Shown here one piece after another: positions 44,950-56,438 of a DNA stretch of 64,000 bases (its first letter is position 1; every line of letters begins with the position of its first letter). This stretch comes from Lomentospora prolificans (Eukaryota; Ascomycota; Sordariomycetes; Microascales; Microascaceae), in assembly GCA_029532625.1 (NCBI GenBank), contig JARFXM010000010.1, positions 1,054,001 to 1,118,000 of the forward strand. The letters are read 5' to 3'. The notes under the pieces were generated by a model. It did no database searches. It had not been told where the DNA came from and saw only the letters and a program-made list of their open reading frames with translations. The position numbers and the translations under genes were made by a program.

Positions 44950-47900
44950 ATGGCCAACTACTATAATGCCCATGGGCAGCCTGCCCAGGGAGCTGCCCAA
45001 CCGCAGTTTATTCAGCAACACGCTCATCAGTGTAAGTTAGTCTCATTTCCTCAGTCGCCTTTGCTTTCTTGGCTTCTTCCATTCCCGACGGGCGCCTAGA
45101 ACATTCGGCCTGTTACTACAGGGTAAGGGTTTTGCGATTCCCTGGGAGGCTACAAATCGAGACGAGCAGCATCCCAACAAGCCGCAACCCCGCGGCAGAC
45201 GTTCCAGCTCCCCGCATCTTCCGCGCCGCCGGTTCTCTCGAGTTGGTGCCCATGCCATACTCTCTTCCTTGCCTACGCCAATTTCGACGATACAACTCCC
45301 TCGCTGTTATCAGGTCTTCTGTCCTCGCTCTTGCACCCATACAAAGGTTTTCAGGACGCGTGCGGCTCGTTGACAAGGTCGTCGCGAGCTAGCTACAGAG
45401 CCGGCGTGCGAACCCGAAGCCTCTTCTCTCCTTTCACCACTCACACTCCCTCGCTAAACCCTTCCGTCCTACCTACCTTGCGCTTCTGGCAGAACAGAAA
45501 CGAAAACCAAACAAGAAACGTATCTCGCCTTGGCAGGTGTTTCCTTCTAACATATTTGTGCTCAGCGAACCCGCCGAGGACAGACTCCCTTCAAGAGAAC
45601 CCCCAGCTTGGCGCAACCTTTGTGCCAGGCGGCTTCGACGACTATTACATGCCCGAAGTTTACGCACCAGCGCCGCAGAGGTAAGCTATCTGGGACCTCA
45701 TTACCCATGATCGACGATGCCTAACTTGCTACGCCGGCATAGGGTCATGCCCGAAGTTCCCCAGAATATGCAGGCCGATCTCCAGCGATTAGAATCCGGC
45801 GCAAAATCCGCAGAATTCCATCAAGCCGGCGGCCCTGCCCCTCCTTCCACCCATCCCAACAGCTTCATATCCCCCCCCGGAACCGCTAGTTCCGCACCAC
45901 CAGCATCTTTCAAACCCTTCAATGATACCAACCCCGGCCTGCCGAAACCAGGCAACCTGTCAAGCGATGCGCCTACCTTCTCACCGTTTCCTAAGGTCAA
46001 GGGCGATGGCATTCCCCCAAGCTTTGAGGAGGTCGAGCAGAACTTGTGGGATAACCGAGAACATACCTTGCATTCAAACAATGTTCCCCTACAACTAGCA
46101 TGGGCCAAACAAGTCCTTGCCTGGGTCGAGGTTGTTATGGAGGACCTTGATCGAGAACTCGACGGCAAACCACGACCCCCAACGCCCAATGCCGAACACC
46201 AAATGCGTATAGACGCTCTCACCATCGTCAATCACCTCGCTAGCCAAGAGCACCCAGACGCCCTATTCCTACGATCCAAGTGGCTCGAATTCGGAAGATT
46301 CGGCCATCGTATCGACAAGCGAGAGGCCTACAATGGTTATAAGAAAGCCGCCGAGCTCGGCATGGGGAGGGCCGAATACCGAATGGGCATGCTCTTTGAG
46401 ACTTCCAACGATATGAGAAACGCCATCCAACGATATCAGCGAGGCCTGGAGTTGGGAGATTCTGCGGCATCCTATCGTCTTGGAATGATGAGTCTAATGG
46501 GTCAGCACGGCCAGATCAAAGACTACCACCATGGCTTGAGCCTCATCGAGGCTGCTGCAGACTCTGCTGATGAGGATGCCCCTCAAGGTGCGTACGTCTA
46601 CGGCCTCCTGATCGCAAGAGAACTTCCCGATATCACAATCCCAGAAGGTCTTCTCCCTTATCAACTCCCTCTTGCGAAGCGCTATATTGAGAAAGCCGCT
46701 CTTCTCGGGTTCGCAAAGGCTCAATTGAAGATGGGCCAGGCCTATGAACTGTGTCAGCTCGGATGCGACTTCAACCCCTCGTTTTCTCTACACTACTATG
46801 GCCTAGCTGCCAAGCAGGGTCAAGCAGAGGCCGCCTTAGGTGTGAGCCGCTGGTTCTTGTTCGGGTACGAGGGTTTCTTCAATAAAAACGAACAATTAGC
46901 GTACAAGTACGCCAAACAGGCTGCCGACGGAAAACTAGCCACTGGTGAATTCGCTATGGGCTATTACCACGAAATTGGCATCCACGTACCCAAGGACCTT
47001 CGCGAAGCGAAGAAGTGGTACGAACTGGCTGCTGAACATGGAAACAAGGATGCCGTTGGGCGTCTTGAGTCATTAAACGAGGAAAAGACCCTAACGAAGC
47101 ATGATCACGAAACTACCACTTTAACAAGAATTAAATCTCAGCATGGCTCCATGCGAGGAAAGCGACCTGAGCGATTCGCCCAAAAGCCATCCGCTATGCC
47201 GGCCTTGTCTGAGGCCGAAACAGAGCAGCCTAAAATCTCACCTCGCGCCTCACCCGGCATGAACCCCACAAATGCCAGTCAAGGAGGCCCTGACATGCCC
47301 GATGTCTCTCGTCTATCCCTCAAAGATGGTCGCCCTCCCGCCTTCGCCCTTAACGTGGATAGCACCGGTGGTAAGCCCAAAGCCCCGGCGCCCTACCCGG
47401 AGGATGATCGCCCACCACCTCTTAACCTCCCCAGATCACAGTCAGCAGCGCCGTATCCAGAGGATGACACTGTTCGACCGCCATTATCCCCTCACTTTGA
47501 TCCCAATATTCGTCCTTCTCATGGTCCTGCGGCAGATCGGCCTATGAGCGCCTTTGGTATCCGCCCTCTAAGTCCAGGCGTGCCAGGCGGGAGACCACCA
47601 CAAGCGAACCTCGGCCCTGGCCCCGGCCTGGGTGGAGAATATAGGCGGGACCCTTACCGCCAAGACGTATCTCGGCCAGCGACTGTCCAGCCTTATGACG
47701 GGCGGCAGGGTGGTCCTGCCTTGAACCCTGCTCAAAATCGTCTACAAAAACCCAATCCGCATATGCAACGGCCGGCAAGTTCGATGGCAGGCAACCAGTT
47801 TCCCTCGGGACCCCAAGGCCCCCGTGAGCCTGGCCACGCTGGCCGGGAATATGGACCCCGAACATCGTCTCGAACCAATCTTCCTAATCCACAACAGCCA

Positions 47901-48293
47901 CACCGCCCGGCCTCTGAGGCCTACGGTCGTGGAGGACCCGGTGTCGGTCGTCCCGATCGGTTCGACTCTTTGCCTGCCCACCCTTCTCCCCACGGTCACA
48001 ACGCCCCTCGCCCCATAAGCCACGTTGATAGACCTCGGCCCTTGGACGACGGCCCTGGTCGCATCGGCAGCGCGCCGCCCGCCCAACAGCGTCCACAGCA
48101 GAAGCCCGCCTCCCCGGCAGCGGCCTCGACAGTGTCCGCTCCTCCCCGCCCGACTGGCCAGGGACCGTCGACTTTTGAGGAGATGGGTATACCCCAAGGA
48201 AAGAGCGACGGTGATTGTGTAAGTTGCCACCTTCCTGCCATCTGGACTAGCTAGACTAAATCTAACTTGGATATTTTACAGGTTGTAATGTAG
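44950..48293 (+). CDS. SKT5: Skt5/Chs4-type chitin synthase regulator with Sel1 repeats and a CaaX end
   Basis: Four exons, join(44950..45031, 45566..45680, 45743..48218, 48282..48293), 894 residues. Residues about 60-200 are Pro/Ser-rich. From about 205 to 490 there are tandem Sel1-like repeats (A-x-x-Y-x-x-A-A-E-L-G style, such as AYNGYKKAAELGMGRAEYRMG and AKKWYELAAEHGNKDAVGRL). The last 400 residues are Pro/Arg-rich and disordered, ending STFEEMGIPQGKSDGDC-VVM. The final CVVM is a CaaX prenylation box, as in yeast Skt5/Chs4, which activates and anchors chitin synthase at the bud neck and septum. The last exon has only 12 nt and encodes VVM-stop. Intron 1 is long (534 nt). An alternative acceptor at 45583 would drop six residues. 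Confidence 0.88.
48219..48281 (+). other. 63-nt intron separating the CaaX cysteine from VVM
   Basis: Donor GTAAGT at 48219, acceptor TTTTACAG ending at 48281. Splicing gives Cys-Val-Val-Met-stop. Reading through gives Cys followed by VSCHLPAIWTS and a stop at 48252-48254. Confidence 0.8.
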
Positions 48294-49028
48294 GGCATGA
48301 ATAACGCGGTTTCCTCTCCTTCTTCTTTCTTTTCCAAACGGGATCCTTGATTTTGTAAGAATGCTCGCCGGCGGTGATCGAGCTAGGTGTTCTTTCTTTT
48401 TCTGCGGCCCTCCACCATACCAACTTCCAACAGCTAAAGGATGCTGTCGGCTTTTTGTTTGCTGAACGCCAGGAGATTCCTAAAGTGATCATATGTTGTA
48501 TCTTTTTGAGAGGAGAGAGCTGAAAATGGCTTTCATATTGCGGATACCTGTCTATTTTCATATTCACGCATCTTGCTCGGCAATTCATCGAGGGCGGTTG
48601 ATTACGACCGTCACAAACTCGCTAAGCGTTGTGCTGCCTTTTTTTTCCTGTTTACGTTTGCCTCCCATGCCTATCGTTTCATGATGAGCTGCGTCGTCGG
48701 CTTCATCGTAGATAGGGCATCTTGTATTCGCATTTTTCGGGGGAATAGCTTGTAAAGAGGCCAAATAAAACGAAAAATATACATAGATAGAGAAGCTTCA
48801 CACAATCACAACAGGATTTGCGCGTCTGGATACGTGGTGGGGATGGAGGAAACAATCCATCAAAGACTTTTAATACCAAACGTTTACCAAATTGTTAAAA
48901 ACTGGTGCTATAAAAAACATGCGTTCCCAAGGCGGATTCTAACCTCGAGACCTGTATCGGTATATATAGCCTCGCATTTGAAGCAACGACGCCAGACTAG
49001 CTAGCCAAGCAAGCCGGACAAAACCCGA
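48294..49028. other. Convergent spacer (Skt5-like / UGGT)
   Basis: 735 bases of 3' flanks, AT-rich around 48,740-48,800 with AATAAAA at 48764-48770. No gene seen. Confidence 0.45.
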
Positions 49029-52000
49029 CTACAACTCATCCTTGACTCTGGACGAGGGCTCCTCCTCCCACTTGCGGCTCTTGGTATTCCTCTCCACGGC
49101 CGGCTCATTCTCGCCGTCGTCCTCCGCAGCTTGGCTTTGTGCCTCTTCCTTTTCCTTGAGCTGTTCCTGCTCCTGGACCGACGGCACCTCCTTCCGGTCC
49201 TCGGCGGTGGTTTCACCCTTCCTCTTCCGCTCGAACGCGGCAATCTCCTCATCGTACACGGTCCACTCGGGGACCTGCCTCCTCGCCCTATCGAGCTTGG
49301 GCTCCTTCGTCATGGGGTTGTTGCAGAGATCGATGGTCTTGGCGTCGCGAAGGCTCTCGTCGCTGCACCACGTCTCGCACCACAGCCACTCCTGGGGGAG
49401 GCTGTGGATGGGGATCATGAACTGCATGTGGTTGGGCAAGTCCTGGTCGAGATTGGCGAGCGAGTTGGGGTCGGCGCTCAGCGTGTGGTACTGCTGGCGC
49501 AGCCTGTCGCCGGCGGCCAGCTCCCTGAAGCGGCGCAGGTCGACGACGTACAGGGCCGATATATGGTACGGGAGGCCTCGGAGGTAGTTGGCCCAGTATC
49601 CCTGCTTCCAGAAGCGGAAGCCCTCCATTTCCGTCCGCGAATCACACATGGGAGTGAACCCGTAGGGGGCACCCTCGAGATTGTAGTTGACAAGCTCCAT
49701 CATATCGGCCCGGACAATTTGGTCGGCGTCCACAAATATGACCTTGTCCAGAGAGAGGGGAAACAGCACGTCGAGGAACAGGATCTTGTAGCCCCAAATC
49801 TCCCTCTGCTTCTCCTTTTGCTGCCTCAGCCAGTGTGGCCATTTGTACGCCACCATCTCATATTGAAACCCGTATTCCCGAGCTAGGTGCGGAATAGAGT
49901 CCTTGAACGAGGGTGACAGAAACTGCTCGATAAACCAGAACTTGACAGTATGATCCGTGTGCTTCATAACGCTCAGCATCATGATGTTGAGCATGCGTTC
50001 GTACAGATGGCCGCTTGCGACGGAAAATATGTTGATATCAGCATGCTCCTTTAAAGGTTTACCCTTGTCTCCGCCGGAAGCCTTCGCGTCCGAGCCGCCT
50101 AAGAACTCCGCGGCAGCCTTGAAGCCACGAGATAAGAGATTCTCCGAGCTCGGTTTCGCCTCATTGGCCCCGTCCGATAGAACGTCCGCTGTTTCCATGC
50201 CGGGTTTCCGTTTCAGGCGGGGATACAAAGTCGTGCCTTTGAAATCCATAAGCGCAACTGAGGTACCCTCGTCACCTGGAGAGACTCCATATCCAAGGGC
50301 CCCAACGCTTTCGATCTCGAATATTTCAGAGCTCCGACCCGTCTGAAGCTGGATGTTGTAGAATCCCGGGTTTGCCTTAAACTGGAAATAACCGAGATTG
50401 GCCATAATAATCGTGTCAGCTGAGTGCGGGGTTTTCTCGGTTCCAAGCACAAGTTGGGCGCCGCTTGGGGGAGCTGTATTTTGAGTGACCATGCGGGAGT
50501 GGCCTTCGATGAGGATGTTGCGAAGCTCATAGACAGCATCAACATCACCCTTGACAAGGCTGAGCTTAATATTATCGGGGTCTTGAACGGAAGACTTAGC
50601 AGCCACTAGCCACGCGGGTGGCACGTCCATTCCGACGGTAAGAAGAGCATCCAATGGTAGACCTCTGAAAGTAGCACCCACCGGCTTCACCTTTCCTACT
50701 TCATCGAAAGTGGGCTCGGCCTCCAATACATACCGATAGAATCGTTTGATCGGTAGCTCTTCGAGCCTTTCGTCGGGGTTCAAAAAGAGTTTTACATATA
50801 CGCCATCGACCTGGGAGAGCACCTTGAGAATTGGTGTCCAACGCTGGGCCTGCTCACTTGCCGGATTCAACAATCCCACGATATGTACACTAGCCGACTC
50901 CGGGTCACCAACTTCGATAGTCGTGTGTCTGGATCTCCACGTATTGAATATGGACGTTCGGAGGGTAGGCGCAGATTCGAAGATTCCTTCCGGCAGGTCT
51001 GAGATGGTGGAAAGAGCCACGAGAGATGTGAGCTTGGCCGCCGCAAGCGGGTCCTTTATGACCTTCCCAAGCCCTAGGTCGGTCACGGCTGAGTATACCG
51101 GGAGAATACGATTCTTCCGCTCGAATTCGACCAGTTGCTGAAGCCCGTCTTCATCAAACGCTTCGTTATCCGACAAGGGCCCAACGACGCGGCCGTTCAA
51201 AATAAGACCCTTAGATCCAGGTCTAAGTTTGGTCGAGGCAAGGTACGAGCTTAGAAGAGTTCCATATGAGGTATCGGGAGCAAAGGCGTGCGATGACAAG
51301 AGCGATCTAATCTCCTGTATAGAGCCGGCTTCAAGAAGCTTGCCAGAGTTGGCTACCAACGCAGCATTTATTTCCGAGGCCATGCTAGTTTCAGCGATAG
51401 GGTTATGAATGATGTCCATGCGTATGCCAGGGTTGTTGGCCTTGAATTGCAGTGCCGATTGGAGGAGGCTCAGACCGTCCTCAGATGTGAGGTCGGCAAC
51501 AACAGACAAAGTTGCCCAGTTCTCTAGCGTCGAGTCAACATAGGCATCCAATACAGGAACGTTTCTAAGGAGAGTAGCGTGCTCGCGATATAGCTTTCCC
51601 AGATCAATCATGTTCAAGCCTTCCTCATCGTCGGCATAAATGCGAAGATTTCTGCTCACCACAGACTCCTGGAGGAAAAGCTCTTGTATCGAAGTACCTT
51701 CGTTGACCTCGCCAAGCTGGAGGCCTTGCCGAAGGGTTTGGAGGTCTAAGTTGATCCTCGCTCCCATTCCCTGAAGCCAGTTATCAATGCGAGGCACTAT
51801 TACTCCGTTAACGAGGACAGGAGTTGTGCCGGAGTTTACGTTCAGCCTCCCTACCCAATTCTCCGTGAGTCGTATGCGCTCGTTCAGAGGCGTAGAAGCT
51901 AAAACTTCCTCAAGCTTCTGCGTCTTGAAGCCCGCAGGGGGGGACCCGGCGTTAATGGCCTCTTCAAACATTGCGTCATCCGCGGCGGCCTGTTCACCGT

Positions 52001-53756
52001 GGGCAGCCAGCTCGATATAGGTAAACAAGCCTTCAAGGCCATAATTATCGTGCAAGTAGTAAAAGACCTTCATCAGATCAGTGGCGCCGGCGTTGGAGGA
52101 GAAAGGAACGAGGCCAAATCGGACAGGGAGAAGGCGGTGGACAAAAGCCAGGATCTGCAGAGCAACCTTTAAGTCATCAACTTTGGCTACATCAATCGGA
52201 ATAACGGCATTGAAGATATTGCGTCGGATTCGTGGCACCTGACCAGGGTAGGTGCGCTGGAGAAGCTGGTTAGGGGAGAGACACGGGTCAGTTCAAATAC
52301 TAGGTAAACATCCGTTTCCAAGCGAGGAGGGAAACTCACAGCCGTCAGGACAGAGGGGAATTCCTCATACTGCGTGTCAGACTCCAGGTCGTTTAGCCAC
52401 ATGATAACTCCTCCCCCCTCACGTTCATCCCTCCAGTCGAACCTTTGAGAGCTGCCATCAACTTTCGCGGAAGTGACGTTCGGGTGGCCAAGAAGCGCAA
52501 TGGCCTGGCTTCCCGTCAGCCCAATATTCTTCGCCTCCGCAATTAGCTTCCTCTCCCTTCTGAGCATATCCACGAGGGTAAACGGCTCTATTTGCCGCTC
52601 TATCAATTGGACACCGTTCATCCAGAGGACGTTGACGCCCGGTGGGACAATGCCACCCAGGTTCTCTCGCTGCTCCTTGATAAACTCGTCGGATGCATTG
52701 TGACTAGCGATCCAAGCTGAATGCTTAGGAAAGTCTTCAGTGAATTTGACCAGAGTATCGAAGGGACTCTCGCTCTTCATGATGAGAGAAGCGGCATTTA
52801 CTCCAAGTGATGAGACCTCAGCCTTCGATAAAGGCTTGAGATCAGTCACCTCCTCCTCTTCACTGAGAACAATCTGATCTGGTGAATCACGGTTCACAGT
52901 ACTATCGCCATTCCTGCCCGTAGTTGCATCTCTATCATCAATCATGATATAGTCGGTCTTCTTCAAAGCCAGCTCAACACCGTAGCCGCTAACAGGAAGA
53001 GGAGAATCGTCCTCTTCCGGCCTTTCTCCACGGCGATATCTGACAGTATAAGAGATGTCCCCACGCCGGGCCATTTCGACCAGCGAGTTATGGAAAGAGG
53101 CAAAAGATGGCAATTGCATATCCGTATATAGGACAACAGAGGGCCCAGTCCCAAGTACTCGATCAAATGGTAGGTCTGGCAATCGAGCCGGCTCCCCGTT
53201 AACAACTAGTGAACTCAGAGAATCATAGTCGCAGTATCGCGATGCGTCAAAGAACGCCCAGGTGTCACACGCCGGAGTAGAACCGCTCGGAAAGTTTGGC
53301 TCAACGCCAGTAGAATAGTAGTGGTAATGTGCCTCGATTCTCGGCGCTGCCGATCTCATGGAGAGAGCCAGCTTGAACGTCGAGAGGGCGTCTGGGTCAG
53401 AGATGTGGCCATCCTGAAGCAGAAGGGCAAGGAACCTGTCGTACAAGTCTTTCTCGGAGGCCGCATCCGTAAAGTAGCCGCCCGCCACGCGGTCAAGAAG
53501 AGGGAAATAGGACGTCGAGTTTTCGGCTGCCGCAGTTTCTCTTAATCTTTGTCAGAAGTGCGCTCTCATATATCAAGTCCAAAACGCGACTGGGCCATAT
53601 AGGAATTGTTGTTACACACATGAGCTCAAGGAGATACGGCCCAGCGGGGAAAGCCGCGCGCATGGACACTGAGATACTTGGCACAGCCAGGGCGGGCGCA
53701 GACGCGAACGTCAACAATAGAGCCCCTAGGCTAGCCGGCAGCCTACGAGGCTTCAT
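49029..53756 (-). CDS. UDP-glucose:glycoprotein glucosyltransferase (UGGT, GT24), ER folding sensor
   Basis: Three exons, complement(49029..52265, 52340..53540, 53620..53756), 1524 residues. The introns are 74 and 79 nt. The signal peptide MKPRRLPASLGALLLTFASAPALA leads into SMRAAFPAGPYLLELIETAA. The N-terminal 1100 residues form the thioredoxin-like folding-sensor region. The C-terminal GT24 domain (about 1160-1450) has VASGHLYERMLNIMMLSV, HTVKFWFIEQFLSPSFKD, then VIFVDADQIVRADMMELVNY with the DxD metal site, and NLDQDLPNHMQF. The protein ends VKDEL, an ER retrieval signal. UGGT adds glucose to N-glycans of misfolded glycoproteins so that calnexin rebinds them. The first ATG after a TTG-started extension is 53756, and it gives the proper signal peptide. 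Confidence 0.93.
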
Positions 53757-54414
53757 AGTTGCGCGAGAATATGTCACCACACCAAATAGGAAGAGCCCCA
53801 GTGCCAAGTAGTGTAGACGCTGTGGAGGGTGGAGGCAGGCGAGGGAAAGCTGTTAACAACCATAGGTTATCGGGCAGAGCTTTTTTCTATAGTTGCCATA
53901 TCATATGTATGTGGGTTGGTCTGCAGAATCTTGGTAATTTGTAGATTGTAGAATCGATGTATTGTGAAGTATCGTGGCTGCAAAGGCTATCTTACTATTA
54001 AATAGAGTAGAATCTGTAACGTGGACACTTGGGCAACTCTCAGGAGGTGATTTCCTAAAATGGCAGGGTACATCAGAGTGACAAAGCACCATAGTGAAGC
54101 AGAAATTTACAAAGTATGTACCGAGAAAGTACCCCTAGAAAATCCAGCCCTGTCCACTTTTGAGGGTTGGTCCGTGAATGGCCGATGAGGTTTAATGGAA
54201 TATCCTCTTTTTAGAGTGTCTAGCATCTCAATTCTCATTTCTTCTTTACCTAAATTGATTCAAGGAGATTTTGCAGATTTATTAGTGGGGTGTAACAGGG
54301 CCAAACAATGACTTTATTTACCCCATGAAAGTTGGCAAGGGCATCATGCCGCCCATTATCCATGCTCAGCATGGCACCAGAAACCTGTATTCCAAGGTTT
54401 CATGGCACATGAGC
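53757..54414. promoter_or_regulatory. UGGT promoter region
   Basis: 660 bases upstream of UGGT and downstream of the NYN gene (both on the minus strand). I saw no clear stress-element match and no other gene. Confidence 0.4.
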
Positions 54415-55665
54415 CTAGATATCTAGTATATCATCTACATAATCATCCAGAACGATAACCCGGAATTGGTTTCCCCATCTCTGGGTCCATGAGTGCCGTT
54501 TCCAAGCGTGACTAAGACCTTTTTTCCACGAGACAACCTCTATCAGCCAACCCATAGCCAGGATCCGTTCGACCTGCTTTTGGAAGCCGTCGGAATATTC
54601 TGCTTTCTCAGCATCCCCCGTTGCAAGAACCATGATTCCGGGCTCGCCCAGGCTCTCCATGGCAGTATTAGCCATCTTGAGCTGTAAAATCTCGTCGACA
54701 GCCTGCTCCCGGTAAGACATCTCTCGCCGGGCTATACCATAAAATTCGCCGCTCTCCGAGGATGAAACACCCTGAGATGATGATGGTGAACGAGAGACCG
54801 CTCCTCGATCCCCTCGTCTCGGTTTCAAGACGCGACGGAGAATGCTAGTTTCATATCCTAGCTTTCTGGCGTGATGAAAATAGTTCGGCAGGTCCGCCAA
54901 GTTATCAGGGTCCGCTGCGGAGCCCACAAGCTCTCTCGCACCAACCTCTCGGTCGCGCTCAAGGACACGGGAAAGAGCTAAGAAATTCAAAGGCGCAAGA
55001 GGCGTTTTTTCACGGTCAGGAATGCCCATAGATGATTTCAAAGTATCGTTGAAACCGATGTATATGTTGGACATATCGACAAAGATGTGTGTCTTCAAAG
55101 ATTTAGAAGGATAGAGCTGTTTTTTGACTCTGGCATCAATACGTTGTTCTCGCTTAAGTCTACGCAATAGAGGATCCGAGGGCTGGGTCGTCGATGGGTG
55201 AAAATCGTCGGCCTTCTGCGACAAGCCAGTGCTGTAAGGAATGCGCTCTGTCGGCAACTTCGTCGCTGAATTAACAGCGGTCACGCGGCGTGAGGTTATC
55301 GAGATTTCACTCTCGGAGGCGGCCACACCACGGACAGTTTGAGTGTCTTCCTTCACCTGGTAGGATAACTCCTTTGGAATGCACTCGGGAGCTGGCCCGA
55401 CCTCATGTGGAGCGGGAGACCTCAAAGGTGGTGGAGGATTGTCGGACGATTTCCCATCCGAGAAAATAATTCTTCGTTCCAGGAAAGCATATATCTGACT
55501 GAAGTCCCCGAGCTTCTTCGGGACGGACGGATGAACGGTAATGGGAACTGGGTGCTCATTACTAGATGAGATGCCAGGGCGGCTCGGGGTAGCATCAAGA
55601 TCAATAAATGCGCTTCGCTTGGAAGCGTGACTCATGGTTTCGGTGTCGCGGTACCGCTCCGGCAT
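54415..55665 (-). CDS. NYN (PIN-like) domain protein, putative ribonuclease
   Basis: A single exon of 416 residues. The first 180 residues are Ser/Pro-rich and likely disordered. From about residue 195 a NYN/PIN-like fold is seen: KTHIFVDMSNIYIGFND carries the first acidic residue after a hydrophobic strand. Near the end GIMVLATGDAEKAEYSDGF provides the second acidic motif, then a strand (WLIEVVSWKKGLSHAWKR) and the closing strand FRVIVLDDYVDDILDI. NYN domains cut or bind RNA and need clustered Asp residues with a metal ion. The target RNA is unknown. Between the motifs there is a Ser/Arg-rich insert (RGDRGAVSRSPSSSQG). Start is ATG 55665; a second ATG ten codons later is possible. Confidence 0.78.
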   Translation of the reverse strand: MPERYRDTETMSHASKRSAFIDLDATPSRPGISSSNEHPVPITVHPSVPKKLGDFSQIYAFLERRIIFSDGKSSDNPPPPLRSPAPHEVGPAPECIPKELSYQVKEDTQTVRGVAASESEISITSRRVTAVNSATKLPTERIPYSTGLSQKADDFHPSTTQPSDPLLRRLKREQRIDARVKKQLYPSKSLKTHIFVDMSNIYIGFNDTLKSSMGIPDREKTPLAPLNFLALSRVLERDREVGARELVGSAADPDNLADLPNYFHHARKLGYETSILRRVLKPRRGDRGAVSRSPSSSQGVSSSESGEFYGIARREMSYREQAVDEILQLKMANTAMESLGEPGIMVLATGDAEKAEYSDGFQKQVERILAMGWLIEVVSWKKGLSHAWKRHSWTQRWGNQFRVIVLDDYVDDILDI

Positions 55666-56438
55666 GCATCAATGAATGGTACGGAAACTAAAGACAGCGC
55701 GACCCCTTTCCTAAAGAACAAAGTTGTGCTTGTTGTTCGGGTTTGTCATTGGCGGCTAATGGGAATGAATGAGATGTATGAGGAGTGTCGCAAAAGATGG
55801 TCGCGACCGTAACATGGTATCCTTTGCGATAAACCCCTTTATAATGATTATGTTGTAAACTGAGAGGTAGTGAATGAATGCAGCTTTCCTCTTACGCAGA
55901 AAGAAGTTGAATAGGGGAATAAGGAAGGAGAGCTTTGGAGAATTAACCTGCGTTGAAGAGCTGAGCTGGTGATATCCTCAGCCCAACCTGGCCTTCCAGG
56001 TCTGCCTGATGTCATGTGCTGTGGTGTCGATGACTCAGCGCCGTCGGTCAATGAAACGTTTGGTCCCAAGCGATGCACAACCCGGCAAGAAGCAAGCTCG
56101 CAGGGAAGGCTCAATGGCCCCTCCCTGCAGTGGCACGACTACAGCATAGGACGTGTTCTAAGTAAGGAACGTTGGGTTTGGTGAGAGGCCTAAGGAATAT
56201 CAAGAATTCCATTGTGATACAGAGGCCAACACCTATTTAAAATTCAGAGAAAATGTATGTTCGTATATCAAATTCAATCCGCTTACTGTGTGCGCATCTA
56301 TGCTATGTGTGCGCGCGAAACCGTATATATGTGCGTTTATGCCATGCGTAGGATTTGCGTGTCCGTGATGAACGGACTGACAACCTCGAGATGGATAAAC
56401 GCGGCCCTTGGCCATTATTGGGCGAGCCCCCCATTTTC
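55666..56438. other. Spacer between NYN gene and WC-1
   Basis: 770 bases: NYN promoter and WC-1 3' flank. T-G-rich words (TGTGCG) occur at 56,280-56,345. Nothing else seen. Confidence 0.4.
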
